Assembly (NCBI GenBank): GCA_031259505.1
Contig: JAIRLL010000349.1
Span: 1 to 10,399, forward strand
Direction: 5' to 3'
From: Tannerella sp.
GTDB taxonomy: Bacteria > Bacteroidota > Bacteroidia > Bacteroidales > Tannerellaceae
Length of the DNA stretch: 10,399 bases
Below the pieces are notes generated by a model. The model had not been told where the DNA came from and ran no database searches. It saw only the letters and a list, made by a program, of their open reading frames with translations. Shown in pieces: positions 1 through 7,203 of this stretch (position 1 is the first letter of the stretch; each line of letters starts with the position of its first letter). Made by a program: the position numbers and the translations under genes.

Positions 1-4
1 CCCT

Positions 5-277
5 GGATTGCTTCCTGCTTCGTGCCTCGCGGTCGCAATTGAGACCGTCGGTTAAAACCGACGGCAATGGGGAGAATTGGGCTAAAGTAAAGCCCGGAAC
101 TGGCCGCAGTGGCAATGACGGGACAGTCTGAATTTTGATTCTTTTGATTGTTCTGATTTTTTTGATGGATGACGGACAGTTTCTCCGCGTCTGTCAGCCC
201 GCTGAATTGCCACGCCTGACGGATCACAACTGCAGGCCGCCGTCCCGTCACTGATAACTCGAAGGGTGAAGCAATCC
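5..277. repeat. Intergenic repeat element with inverted ends
   Basis: The 10-base end GGATTGCTTC (5-14) is matched by its exact reverse complement at 268-277. Inside, TGACGGGAC (116-124) is matched by its reverse complement at 242-250. A perfect 9-bp stem with a 2-base loop lies at 45-53/56-64, and a weaker 5-bp stem with a GGGCT/AGCCC pair lies at 79-95. No open frame here resembles a protein. The nested inverted sequences suggest a small non-coding repeat family (MITE-like or REP-like) or a decayed one. Only one copy is visible, so membership of a family is inferred. The left end may continue before base 1. Confidence 0.4.
133..168. repeat. 9-bp tandem repeat, four units
   Basis: Four consecutive 9-base units follow the pattern TTYTGATKN: TTTTGATTC (133), TTTTGATTG (142), TTCTGATTT (151) and TTTTGATGG (160). 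The period is exact and only one to three bases vary between units. It sits in the middle of the inverted-repeat element. Such short in-phase arrays can change copy number by slippage. Nothing indicates that it is translated. Confidence 0.6.
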
Positions 278-485
278 GATAGAACAGTATCGCAAAATCA
301 TGCCGCGCGCAGTATAATATATCCGGACGGATAAAACTCTTTTATCGGGTGCATTTCAAATTATCGCCCGGACAGGGATTGCCTGAAAAGACTTTGTCAC
401 AGGAAACAATGCAACGGTTGAATCCGAAAAACCTTGAGTCTTCGATTTTTTTTAATCTTAAGGCGGCTGTTCGGAGAATTTCAAT
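278..485. other. Leader region without a convincing gene
   Basis: This stretch separates the repeat element from the promoter-like site before the thioredoxin-fold gene. An open frame runs in phase with that gene from about 349. Its 57 extra residues lack a signal peptide and precede a good one, so they are best read as untranslated. A 7-bp stem GATAAAA/TTTTATC with a 3-base loop lies at 330-346 and could be chance or a weak terminator. I see nothing else here. Confidence 0.45.
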
Positions 486-493
486 TACTTTTG
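486..493 (+). promoter_or_regulatory. Bacteroidota -7 element for thioredoxin-fold gene
   Basis: TACTTTTG matches the TAnnTTTG -7 consensus used by the primary sigma factor of Bacteroidota. It lies 26 bases before the ATG at 520, giving a leader of roughly 20 bases. No good TTTG is present at the -33 position, so the call rests on the -7 box and position alone. If right, it excludes the upstream in-frame start at 349. Confidence 0.45.
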
Positions 494-519
494 CTGACAT
501 AAACAATAAATCAAATGTA

Positions 520-1410
520 ATGAACAAACGAACGTATTTAGCAGCAGCATGTTTGCTGCCGATCCTGTTGTCGGCACAAACAAACGAGCCACAACTGTGG
601 GGGAAGTGTACTCTCGATGATTTTCAAAAAACGCCCTATTCGGAATGGTATTCGAAAAACCATGCCGAATATGAACCTAATCCGGCAATCGTCGAACAGT
701 TGAGAGATTTCAACTGGAAGGATTATTCGGTCACCGTTTTTCTGGGCACATGGTGTGGCGACAGTCGCCGCGAGGTGCCGCGTTTCGTCAAGGCGCTGGA
801 TGCTGCCGGTTTTCCGCAACATGCGATAACGGTCATCGCCCTCAGTGCAGAAGATTCCGTTTACAAACAATCCGTCACCCGCGAAGAACGGGGCAGGCAC
901 ATCTATCGCGTACCGACCTTCATCATATCGAAAAAAGGCAGTGAGGTGAACCGTATTGTCGAAATACCCGCCGTGTCGCTCGAACGGGATCTGCTGGCAA
1001 TCCTCAACGGCAAATATACGCCCAACTATGAATCGTATATATACCTCTCGCAATGGTTTGACGAAGGAATACTGAACGACAGTAACATATCGCACAGGGG
1101 ACTGTCGCGGCAGATAAAACACCTGACGCAGTCGGTTGGCGAACTGAACACTTTCGGGTATGTGCTGTCCAAAAGCGGCAGCGAGGGACTGGATGCCGCA
1201 ATCAACGTATTCAAAATAAACACGTACCTGTATCCCGAAGCATGGCAGCCCCAGATGTCTCTTGCCGAAGCGCTGTATGACCGGGGCGACGGCGAACAGG
1301 CGCTCAAGGCAATACAAAAGGCTCTCGAATTGAACAAAGACGTGCGGAATGTAAAAAGCCTGATCGCACTGGAGGATAAAATCAAAATCCTCACAACAAC
1401 CGCCCATTGA
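520..1410 (+). CDS. Exported thioredoxin-fold protein with C-terminal TPR
   Basis: The 296-residue protein begins with a clear signal peptide (residues 1-20, ending LLSAQ), so it should act in the periplasm or be anchored outside the cytoplasm. Residues about 60-170 form a thioredoxin-like domain with the active-site segment GTWCGDSRREVPRF (76-89) and the expected cis-proline in RVPTF (P132). The second active-site cysteine is serine (C79-G-D-S82), so it has a monothiol CxxS centre rather than a dithiol. That is unsuited to simple disulfide oxidation and reduction by the standard mechanism. The C-terminal part (about 225-285) is helical and TPR-like (AWQPQMSLAEALYDRGDGEQALKAI region). The start at 520 is chosen for the signal peptide and the -7 element just upstream; an in-frame start at 349 would bury the signal peptide. 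Its substrate is unknown. Confidence 0.8.
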   Translation: MNKRTYLAAACLLPILLSAQTNEPQLWGKCTLDDFQKTPYSEWYSKNHAEYEPNPAIVEQLRDFNWKDYSVTVFLGTWCGDSRREVPRFVKALDAAGFPQHAITVIALSAEDSVYKQSVTREERGRHIYRVPTFIISKKGSEVNRIVEIPAVSLERDLLAILNGKYTPNYESYIYLSQWFDEGILNDSNISHRGLSRQIKHLTQSVGELNTFGYVLSKSGSEGLDAAINVFKINTYLYPEAWQPQMSLAEALYDRGDGEQALKAIQKALELNKDVRNVKSLIALEDKIKILTTTAH

Positions 1411-1427
1411 GCAGCGTGTGAGGATTT
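1385..1427 (-). terminator. Terminator-like hairpin between convergent Trx-like gene and tRNA-Cys
   Basis: A perfect 11-bp inverted repeat, AAATCCTCACA (1385-1395) and TGTGAGGATTT (1417-1427), has a 21-base loop that includes the thioredoxin-fold stop codon. On the minus strand the hairpin is followed by a T-rich run, so it fits best as the terminator of tRNA-Cys. On the plus strand no T-run follows. The large loop lowers confidence. Confidence 0.5.
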
Positions 1428-1430
1428 AAG

Positions 1431-1501
1431 AGGTTCCTGGCGGACTCGAACCGCCGTCAACGGTTTTGCAGACCGGCGCCTAACCCCTCGGCCAAGGAAC
1501 C
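1431..1501 (-). tRNA. tRNA-Cys (anticodon GCA)
   Basis: The reverse complement folds as a full 71-nt tRNA. The acceptor stem pairs GGTTCCT with AGGAACC, the D arm begins GCCGAGGGGTTAGGC, the anticodon loop is CTGCAAA (anticodon GCA), and the T arm is GGCGG-TTCGAGT-CCGCC. The discriminator base is U, as expected for cysteine tRNA. The 3' CCA is not encoded. It lies between two plus-strand genes and has its own promoter on the minus strand. Confidence 0.96.
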
Positions 1502-1511
1502 ATTTGGCCTG

Positions 1512-1541
1512 CAAAAGTACGCATTCTTTTCGGATTACAAA
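1512..1541 (-). promoter_or_regulatory. Bacteroidota-type promoter of tRNA-Cys
   Basis: On the minus strand TTTG (complement of 1538-1541) is followed after 18 bases by TACTTTTG (complement of 1512-1519), which matches TAnnTTTG. The -7 box ends 10 bases before the tRNA 5' end at 1501, so transcription would begin just before the mature tRNA. Spacing is at the short end of the usual range. Confidence 0.7.
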
Positions 1542-1552
1542 AAAAATAATGA

Positions 1553-2233
1553 ATGGAAATTATCTACGAAGACAATCACCTGATTGCAGTCAATAAAAAC
1601 TGCCACGAAATCGTACAGGGCGACAAGACGGGCGACAGTCCGCTTTCGGGAGAGGTAAGCGCCTGGCTAAAGAAGAAGTACAACAAATCCGGAAACGTTT
1701 TTACCGGCGTGACGCATCGTCTGGACAGACCCGTAACGGGCATTGTGCTTTTTGCCAAAACGAGCAAGGCGCTGGCGCGGATGAATGAGAAATTCCGCCT
1801 GGGCGAAGTGAAGAAAATCTACTGGGCGGTTGTCAAAAACGCTCCGCCTCACCTCGAAGACGAACTGGTGCACTGGCTGATACGCAACGAGAAACAAAAC
1901 AAAAGCTACGTTTGCGACGCGGAAAGGCCGGATGCGAAAAAAGCCGTCATGCGCTATCGCCTGATTGCACGGTCGGAACGCTACCATCTGCTGGAAGTTG
2001 ACCTTAAAACGGGTCGCCATCATCAGATACGCTGCCAGCTTGCCCACATTGGCCTGCCGGTCAAGGGCGACCTGAAGTATGGCGCCAAGCGTTCCAATCC
2101 CGATGGAGGCATCTGCCTGCATGCGCGGCAGATTTCGTTCGAGCATCCCGTCTCCCGTCTGCCCGTCGAAATCATTGCCCCTGTTCCCGAAGACAATCTC
2201 TGGAAAACGCTTTCGGAGTCAGTTATCCCATAA
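1553..2233 (+). CDS. RluA-family RNA pseudouridine synthase
   Basis: This 226-residue cytoplasmic enzyme isomerises specific uridines in rRNA or tRNA to pseudouridine. It carries the RluA-family signature THRLDRPVTG (54-63), with D58 as the catalytic aspartate. It also has the later conserved segments KKIYWAVV and TGRHHQIRCQLAHIG (about residues 152-166). The N-terminus opens directly into the catalytic fold (IIYEDNHLIAVNK), so there is no S4 RNA-binding domain. That is typical of shorter family members, and the exact target base cannot be read from sequence. The ATG at 1553 starts the conserved fold; an ATG at 1549 is in another frame. Its 3' end overlaps the convergent lipoprotein gene by 15 bases. 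Confidence 0.9.
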   Translation: MEIIYEDNHLIAVNKNCHEIVQGDKTGDSPLSGEVSAWLKKKYNKSGNVFTGVTHRLDRPVTGIVLFAKTSKALARMNEKFRLGEVKKIYWAVVKNAPPHLEDELVHWLIRNEKQNKSYVCDAERPDAKKAVMRYRLIARSERYHLLEVDLKTGRHHQIRCQLAHIGLPVKGDLKYGAKRSNPDGGICLHARQISFEHPVSRLPVEIIAPVPEDNLWKTLSESVIP

Positions 2234-4372
2234 TGGGTTGTACATAACGAGCGAATTGTTTCCGAAACCGATGTATATCAAATCGCCCAGCGCATACATG
2301 CACTGTACGTCGTGCATCGGCGAGGGAAGCACCGATTTCGTACGCCAGAGGAATGTTTGCGGGTCGTATTCGTGAATCCTGTACGATTCGTCGACGACAT
2401 AGATTTTATTCTTGAATGTTACGCCGGCCAGTATGCCGTTGCTGATGGCCGAATTGTCCGTTTCCAAAGACCAGGTCATCATTTTGTCCGTCGATTTCCA
2501 CAAAGTTTTGTTGCATGTGCCGGCTGTGTTTTTGCCCAGCCCCACGTAGACGACGGAGTCGATGCCGACAGCTATCCCGCCGTATTGCGCCTGGAGAAGT
2601 TCGGGCTTTTTCTCCCAGGCCAAGTTCGATACATGGAATGCCCATACGTCATTCTTGGCCGTATCTTTCATTCCTCCGAAATAATAAATGTACTCGCCGA
2701 GTGCAACACCCGTCCTCAGATAGGCCGAATCCGGGCCTTTCGGCATCGGATACCACGTATTGGGGGGTAGCGCGTATATGTAAAAGTCATTGCTTGCCAC
2801 ATTGCCTTCGCCCATGCCGCCCAGTACGTATGCGCTCTGCCCATAGCCGACGGCTGCCTGCCACTTGAATGCGGGGTGATCGGCGCTCAACTCGCGCCAA
2901 TCGTCACTCGACCTGTCGTAGCTGAACATCCGATTCGAGTAGTTGGGTCCCATATCGCCACCCAGCAGGTAGAACCTGCTCCCTATCATGAAATAGGCGG
3001 ACGAGGCCTCCAGCGGTGTCATTTGCGGGAAGGGCGACAGGCCGCCGTTGAATATCTGCGGCAGCGTAATCGTCACGGTTTCGCCGTAGGACTCGCCCTC
3101 GCTGTTTTTTGCATAGGCGCGAATGTAATATGTCGTTTCACCTTTCAGACCGGACAATTCGACCGAGAAGGCGTCGCTCACTCCAATACTTACCGACGAG
3201 CCGTCTATGGTCGGCGCCTGATTGGTCGACGAATAGCAAATGCCTTTTGCGATAATCGGCGATTTGCCCTGATCCTGAATCTGTCCGCCTGCAACGACCG
3301 TCCCCTGCGCACTGTTTACCGTCGGCGAATTTGTGCGTAGCGTCGGCAACTGGCTTTTTGTCGTTATAATGAGTTCATTGTTGCTGTACACCGTGCCGAA
3401 GCCGTTCTTCGCGTATGCACGAAAATAATAGGTATGCCGAGGCGTCAGTCCGTCGATTTGCGCCACAAAAGGCCCTATTTCGCCCTGGAAACGACAAGGC
3501 ACCCTGTTTCCGCTTTCGGTGGTGGGATGCGGAATTTCACTCCAGCAGAATCCGCTCTCTTCAATCGTTCCGTCGCCCTCTTCAAGCACTCCCGACACCA
3601 CAGTCACCTCCGTATATCCGATGTCTATCGGGGGATTCAGCACCCTTATCGAATCAATAACCGGTTTGCCGTTTCCGGTGCTGAAATCTACTACATCGCC
3701 GACGAACGTCCCGAAACCGTTGGTAACAAATGCCTGCACGTAGTACTTCGTATCGGCGCTCAATCCCGAAATGCTGCACAGGAACGAATCGGCCACGATG
3801 GGATTTGTGCTGCGAATGGTATCCTTGTTTGTCATGCTTTCGGACGACGCCTTGAAAATGCCGTACGACACGATTTCGCCTTCGCCATACAGTTCTATTT
3901 TCCCGCCCCCTGTGGCCATAGTCGCCCGGCGGTTCGTAACATCCAGCGTGCGCACTATTCCCAGTCCGCTGTTGGTCGTAAGCGTATCTTCGTCCGAATA
4001 GCTCGTCCCTTTCTCATTGACGGCATACGCCCGGAAGTAGTATTTCGTATTCCCCTGCAATCCCTCGATGGTGCCGATAAATTCTCCTTTCCCTTCTCCA
4101 ACAGCAATATACCAACTCTGCGCAGGCGTCGGCTGCGTCTCTGTACTCCAGCAAAATCCCCGTTCGGAAATTACGTATCCGTTCGCCCTGACAACGGTCG
4201 ATTTCAGCACAATACTTGATGCCGTATAACTGACAAATTCCAGACTGCCCAGTTCCGGTGCGGCGCCGTTCACCACTTCGGTCGAGATGTTCCGGCTATC
4301 ATCCATACACCCGCATGTCAGGCCGATACACAAACAGATTGAAAATATTTTTTGTATTACGCTCAATTTCAT
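2219..4372 (-). CDS. Lipoprotein with fibronectin-like repeats and Kelch propeller
   Basis: The 717-residue protein is a predicted lipoprotein. A hydrophobic signal ends at C22 in LTCGC, and the next residues MDDS are acidic, like the signal that sends Bacteroidota lipoproteins to the cell surface. Residues about 35-436 hold four similar beta-sandwich modules of about 95-100 residues. Each ends with a fibronectin-type-III-like strand such as NTKYYFRAYAVNEKGTSYS, and three of them contain a GFCWS or GICYS motif. Residues about 445-717 look like a Kelch-type beta-propeller, with repeats such as FYLLGG, YVLGGMGEG and YYFGGMKD paired with later Trp residues. Such proteins usually bind glycans or other proteins; no catalytic residues are recognisable. 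It starts 12 bases after the TPR/beta-rich gene and is probably the last gene of the kinase operon. Its stop lies inside the 3' end of the pseudouridine synthase gene. Confidence 0.85.
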   Translation of the reverse strand: MKLSVIQKIFSICLCIGLTCGCMDDSRNISTEVVNGAAPELGSLEFVSYTASSIVLKSTVVRANGYVISERGFCWSTETQPTPAQSWYIAVGEGKGEFIGTIEGLQGNTKYYFRAYAVNEKGTSYSDEDTLTTNSGLGIVRTLDVTNRRATMATGGGKIELYGEGEIVSYGIFKASSESMTNKDTIRSTNPIVADSFLCSISGLSADTKYYVQAFVTNGFGTFVGDVVDFSTGNGKPVIDSIRVLNPPIDIGYTEVTVVSGVLEEGDGTIEESGFCWSEIPHPTTESGNRVPCRFQGEIGPFVAQIDGLTPRHTYYFRAYAKNGFGTVYSNNELIITTKSQLPTLRTNSPTVNSAQGTVVAGGQIQDQGKSPIIAKGICYSSTNQAPTIDGSSVSIGVSDAFSVELSGLKGETTYYIRAYAKNSEGESYGETVTITLPQIFNGGLSPFPQMTPLEASSAYFMIGSRFYLLGGDMGPNYSNRMFSYDRSSDDWRELSADHPAFKWQAAVGYGQSAYVLGGMGEGNVASNDFYIYALPPNTWYPMPKGPDSAYLRTGVALGEYIYYFGGMKDTAKNDVWAFHVSNLAWEKKPELLQAQYGGIAVGIDSVVYVGLGKNTAGTCNKTLWKSTDKMMTWSLETDNSAISNGILAGVTFKNKIYVVDESYRIHEYDPQTFLWRTKSVLPSPMHDVQCMYALGDLIYIGFGNNSLVMYNPLWDN

Positions 4373-4384
4373 ATCGTTTTTGAA

Positions 4385-5332
4385 TTAAAAATAAATACCT
4401 ATCCCTATGTTGGGATATACATTTCTGAAATTCAACACGCTGCATCCGGCTGTTCCGTAGAACCGCTTACCGGCAAGCACCATGGCATCCACCTCGGCCA
4501 GCACGCCTTTTTTCGATTTATCCATGTCTTTCACCCAGAAATCGGATAATTTGTTTCCCTCGTCGTCCAGAGAATTAAATTTTTGCAGCAGGTCGCGTTG
4601 CCAGTAACCTGCTCCGACAGACAGATACACGCCGGAAAAGGTTTTCACCGTCATGCCGACCGATCCCATCATGGCTGCATTGTATTTATGTTCTTCCGCA
4701 TACTGGGCAAACTCGAACTGAACGCTTTCCAGTTCCGGTATTTCTTTATCTCCAACATGTACCCGCCTCATCCGGCCGCTTTCATTCTGGAAAGAGAAAT
4801 CGGAGCGCAGACGCAGATACCAGCCCAGTTTACTGTTGAATCCGCCAAACTGGATGCCAAAAGGCGCGATAGGAGAAAAGTGATAGCCGACAAAAAAGTT
4901 CATTTTTTCTTTCTCCGCTCTGACAGGGAGCATCGCCGCCGTATAAGACTGACGCGCCTGCTCCAGTTGATTTATCCAGTATCCGGCAGACGATTCGCTT
5001 CTGACCGTCCCGATTCCTTCTGCATAAAACACGATCAGTCTGTTCATGGCGACAGTATCGTTCTCAAGCGCCAGTTCATTCAAGCAGTTCAAGCACTTGG
5101 CCATTGCCGTACGCATGGACAGATGCATCGTTTCGTCGACTCGCCATATTTTTGTCAACTGGTCGATACTGTACAAATCGCAGTACGCCACGCCTTCTTC
5201 ATACCACATTTTGGCGTCGCGATAATCTTTCTTTTCCATTGCTTCGTCCCCTCTGCGGTTATATTCAGCCTGTCGCTGCGCATACACGCCCAACGGAAGC
5301 AACAACATGCAAACCACGATAATTTTTCTCAT
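4385..5332 (-). CDS. Exported TPR protein with C-terminal beta-rich, barrel-like domain
   Basis: This 315-residue protein starts with a signal peptide (1-18, cleavage likely after VYA). Then come a TPR-like helix pair (about 20-50, GDEAMEKKDYRDAKMWYEEG) and a second helical stretch resembling a Sel1-type repeat (FYAEGIGTVRSESSAGYWINQ). From about residue 145 the sequence turns to alternating aromatic and polar strands (NFFVGYHFSPIAPFGIQFGG, GVYLSVGAGYWQ) and ends NIGIGIYF. A terminal aromatic residue is common in outer-membrane beta-barrels. I infer an outer-membrane protein facing the periplasm with its TPR. The ATG at 5332 is preferred over a TTG two codons upstream. It lies 15 bases after the kinase and 12 before the Kelch lipoprotein, so the three genes look co-transcribed. 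No specific family is recognised. Confidence 0.75.
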   Translation of the reverse strand: MRKIIVVCMLLLPLGVYAQRQAEYNRRGDEAMEKKDYRDAKMWYEEGVAYCDLYSIDQLTKIWRVDETMHLSMRTAMAKCLNCLNELALENDTVAMNRLIVFYAEGIGTVRSESSAGYWINQLEQARQSYTAAMLPVRAEKEKMNFFVGYHFSPIAPFGIQFGGFNSKLGWYLRLRSDFSFQNESGRMRRVHVGDKEIPELESVQFEFAQYAEEHKYNAAMMGSVGMTVKTFSGVYLSVGAGYWQRDLLQKFNSLDDEGNKLSDFWVKDMDKSKKGVLAEVDAMVLAGKRFYGTAGCSVLNFRNVYPNIGIGIYF

Positions 5333-5347
5333 ATACAACTCATTATT

Positions 5348-7141
5348 TTAATATGTTGTCAAACCATTTCCTACACGCATGCCATTCACGTCATAAATAT
5401 CATACAAATGGTCTTCGCGTTCGAATGCGCGTCCGTTTGGCGACGGGGCTACGCTCAAATAAACGGCTTCAATACGTTCATTCCCCTTTGAATCGATTGC
5501 ACCATACCGCCCGTTCGATATTTTACGGACAATCATAAAGTTACCAAACGGATATTTTGCTTCGTACAAAGCCTTCCGCTCACTGATTTGCTGCTCTTCT
5601 TCCCTTTCGTCGCAGGTAATGCTCAGGCGAAGTGCTTCTTCTGTCACTTTCAAGTCTTTGGCTGCAGCAAAATCCTCTCTTGCTTCGGCATATTTTTTTT
5701 GCTCCATTTTCGTTTTCCCGCTGGCTATCAGCGAGGCATACATTACGTCAATTTCCTCTTCCGTCGGTTTTGTTTCTTCTGTCCCGCTGTCGGTCTCTTT
5801 ACGCGCCGTTTCTTTTTCGGCTGTTTCCTTCGACATTCTCCCGTTCGGAGTATTTGTCGTTGTTCCGGTGTCATTCGGCAAACCGTTTTCGTGCGCAATT
5901 TGACCGGGCGGTTCCACAGGTCTCACACTTCCCACATTTACAAGCATACGCGTCGAATCCGAGTTTGCCGTCAGCGACGAAACGCCACCTTCCGAGCCGT
6001 TTAAGTCGAACATATACGTAACTGCCCAACCGAAAATCGCGGCAAATATAATGAATACGGGTATCAGTACGCGCCTTTTACGTTTTTTTCCTGCCCGCAC
6101 ATTCTCCGAAGATTTCCTGTCGCCGAATTGGCCTTTGTCGCGTTTCAGACGTGAATCGCTGTGATCCACCGTGTTGTCATTCCTGTCGGTCGCCACCGGT
6201 TCGGACTGTTCCGAAAGGTTATTTTCCGCTTCTTCGAAATAGGACGGAATATCCAGTTCATTGAGCATCTGCATGACAGACTGATAGCGTTTGGCCGGAT
6301 CGACTTGCATCGCCTTTATGATGACGGTTTCCGTTTGTGGCGTAATCGCTTTATTTAGTTCCGACGGTTTGGCTATCGGTCTGGTAACCCGCAGTATAGA
6401 TTCGGTCGGTATCACTCCGGTCAGCAGGTTGTACATGGTCGCACCGAGGGAGTAGATGTCGGGGCAGGGCGAAAAGTTCTGTATGCCTTCGGCATCATAC
6501 TGTTCGATGGCGGCAAATCCTTTGGACAGGGTGAGCATGGTGGTGCTCGTCTCCTGTTGCTCCACGTCGTAACGTTTGCTTACGCCAAAATCTATCAGGC
6601 GGGCATTGTTTCTTTTGTCTATCAGTATGTTATTCGGCTTGATATCCAGATGAATAATGCTCTTCTGATGAACAAATTCGAGCGCCTGCCCGATTTGATA
6701 TACATATTTCAATACTTTCTTTTCGGGCAGAACACCTTCCGTTTCAAGCATATATTTGAGTGAACAGCCTTGTATGTGTTCCATCGCAATATAGGCCGTA
6801 TCGTTTTCTTCGAATACTTCCAACACATTTACGATGTACGGATGATGAACTTCGGAAAGTATCTTCGCTTCCTTAATCAATTTCTCCTTAAACTTGGCGA
6901 AAAGGATTTTTCCCGTTTCGGAATGTACCTTTACCCGCAGTGTGTCGCTGTCGCGCAGACAGTAGTCCTTGAAAAAGTATTCTTTGATACAAACAGGCAC
7001 ATCAGTCTTTACCGTACCCAGATTTCCTTTCACCTCTGTACTCCAAGTGCCTGAATATGTGATACCAAATCCCCCCTGGCCAATCACATCGGCTATGCGA
7101 TACTTTCCTTTTTGCAAATAGTGTCCTTTTGGTAAATGCAT
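5348..7141 (-). CDS. Transmembrane Hanks-type Ser/Thr protein kinase with TPR and WG-like outside domain
   Basis: The 597-residue protein phosphorylates Ser/Thr on target proteins. The kinase domain (about 14-300) has the glycine loop GQGGFG (21-26), ATP lysine K53 (VCIKEY), helix-C E91, catalytic loop HLDIKPNN (D166), DFG (184-186), activation-segment Ser/Thr residues at 198-206 and GFAAIEQY (208-215). The usual HRD arginine is leucine. A linker rich in charged residues (about 305-357) leads to a single membrane helix (about 358-378, RRVLIPVFIIFAAIFGWAVT) preceded by Lys/Arg, placing the kinase inside. The outside part has a low-complexity Thr/Glu stretch, a TPR-like segment (GKTKMEQKKYAEAREDFAAA) and a WG-like repeat (NGRYGAIDSKGNERIEAVY). 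The ATG at 7141 is chosen; a TTG at 7156 would add five residues, and the promoter at 7173-7203 suits either. It leads the operon with the two envelope genes. Confidence 0.93.
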   Translation of the reverse strand: MHLPKGHYLQKGKYRIADVIGQGGFGITYSGTWSTEVKGNLGTVKTDVPVCIKEYFFKDYCLRDSDTLRVKVHSETGKILFAKFKEKLIKEAKILSEVHHPYIVNVLEVFEENDTAYIAMEHIQGCSLKYMLETEGVLPEKKVLKYVYQIGQALEFVHQKSIIHLDIKPNNILIDKRNNARLIDFGVSKRYDVEQQETSTTMLTLSKGFAAIEQYDAEGIQNFSPCPDIYSLGATMYNLLTGVIPTESILRVTRPIAKPSELNKAITPQTETVIIKAMQVDPAKRYQSVMQMLNELDIPSYFEEAENNLSEQSEPVATDRNDNTVDHSDSRLKRDKGQFGDRKSSENVRAGKKRKRRVLIPVFIIFAAIFGWAVTYMFDLNGSEGGVSSLTANSDSTRMLVNVGSVRPVEPPGQIAHENGLPNDTGTTTNTPNGRMSKETAEKETARKETDSGTEETKPTEEEIDVMYASLIASGKTKMEQKKYAEAREDFAAAKDLKVTEEALRLSITCDEREEEQQISERKALYEAKYPFGNFMIVRKISNGRYGAIDSKGNERIEAVYLSVAPSPNGRAFEREDHLYDIYDVNGMRVGNGLTTY

Positions 7142-7172
7142 AATTACCGTAAGCAATTAGGTTTTCTACCTG

Positions 7173-7203
7173 CAAAGGTATATTTTTTATATGAAAGTAT
7201 AAA
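7173..7203 (-). promoter_or_regulatory. Promoter before the kinase gene, overlapping the phosphatase 3' end
   Basis: On the minus strand TACCTTTG (complement of 7173-7180) matches TAnnTTTG. A partial -33 box, TTTA, lies 19 bases upstream (complement of 7200-7203) inside the last codons of the phosphatase gene. The -7 box ends 31 bases before the kinase ATG at 7141. This would allow the kinase and two envelope genes to be transcribed apart from the phosphatase. Confidence 0.55.

Noticed and set aside
1..340. CRISPR array
   Set aside because: The repeats are inverted pairs and a contiguous 9-bp tandem, without regular 25-40 bp repeats separated by unique spacers.
349..519. In-frame N-terminal extension of the thioredoxin-fold gene
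   Set aside because: It precedes a clear signal peptide at 520, begins with a non-ATG codon, and covers the likely -7 element at 486-493.
538..1407. Long minus-strand open frame opposite the thioredoxin-fold gene
   Set aside because: It is antisense to a gene with strong domain evidence and shows no recognisable domain; a mirror of G/C-biased codons on the other strand.
1026..1514. Minus-strand open frame crossing the tRNA-Cys gene
   Set aside because: It would encode through a complete tRNA and has no family-like sequence.
3434..4219. Long plus-strand open frame opposite the fibronectin-like repeats
   Set aside because: Antisense to a well-supported lipoprotein gene; its length is explained by the repeated modules on the true strand.
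5348..5450. Type IX secretion-like C-terminal tail in the kinase (YDIYDVNGMRVGNG)
   Set aside because: The wording resembles sorting-domain ends, but the protein has an internal membrane helix and no signal peptide, and the sequence fits a second partial WG-like unit better.
4583..5491. Plus-strand open frame opposite the exported TPR gene and the kinase end
   Set aside because: It spans two real minus-strand genes and their gap, with no start signal or domain.
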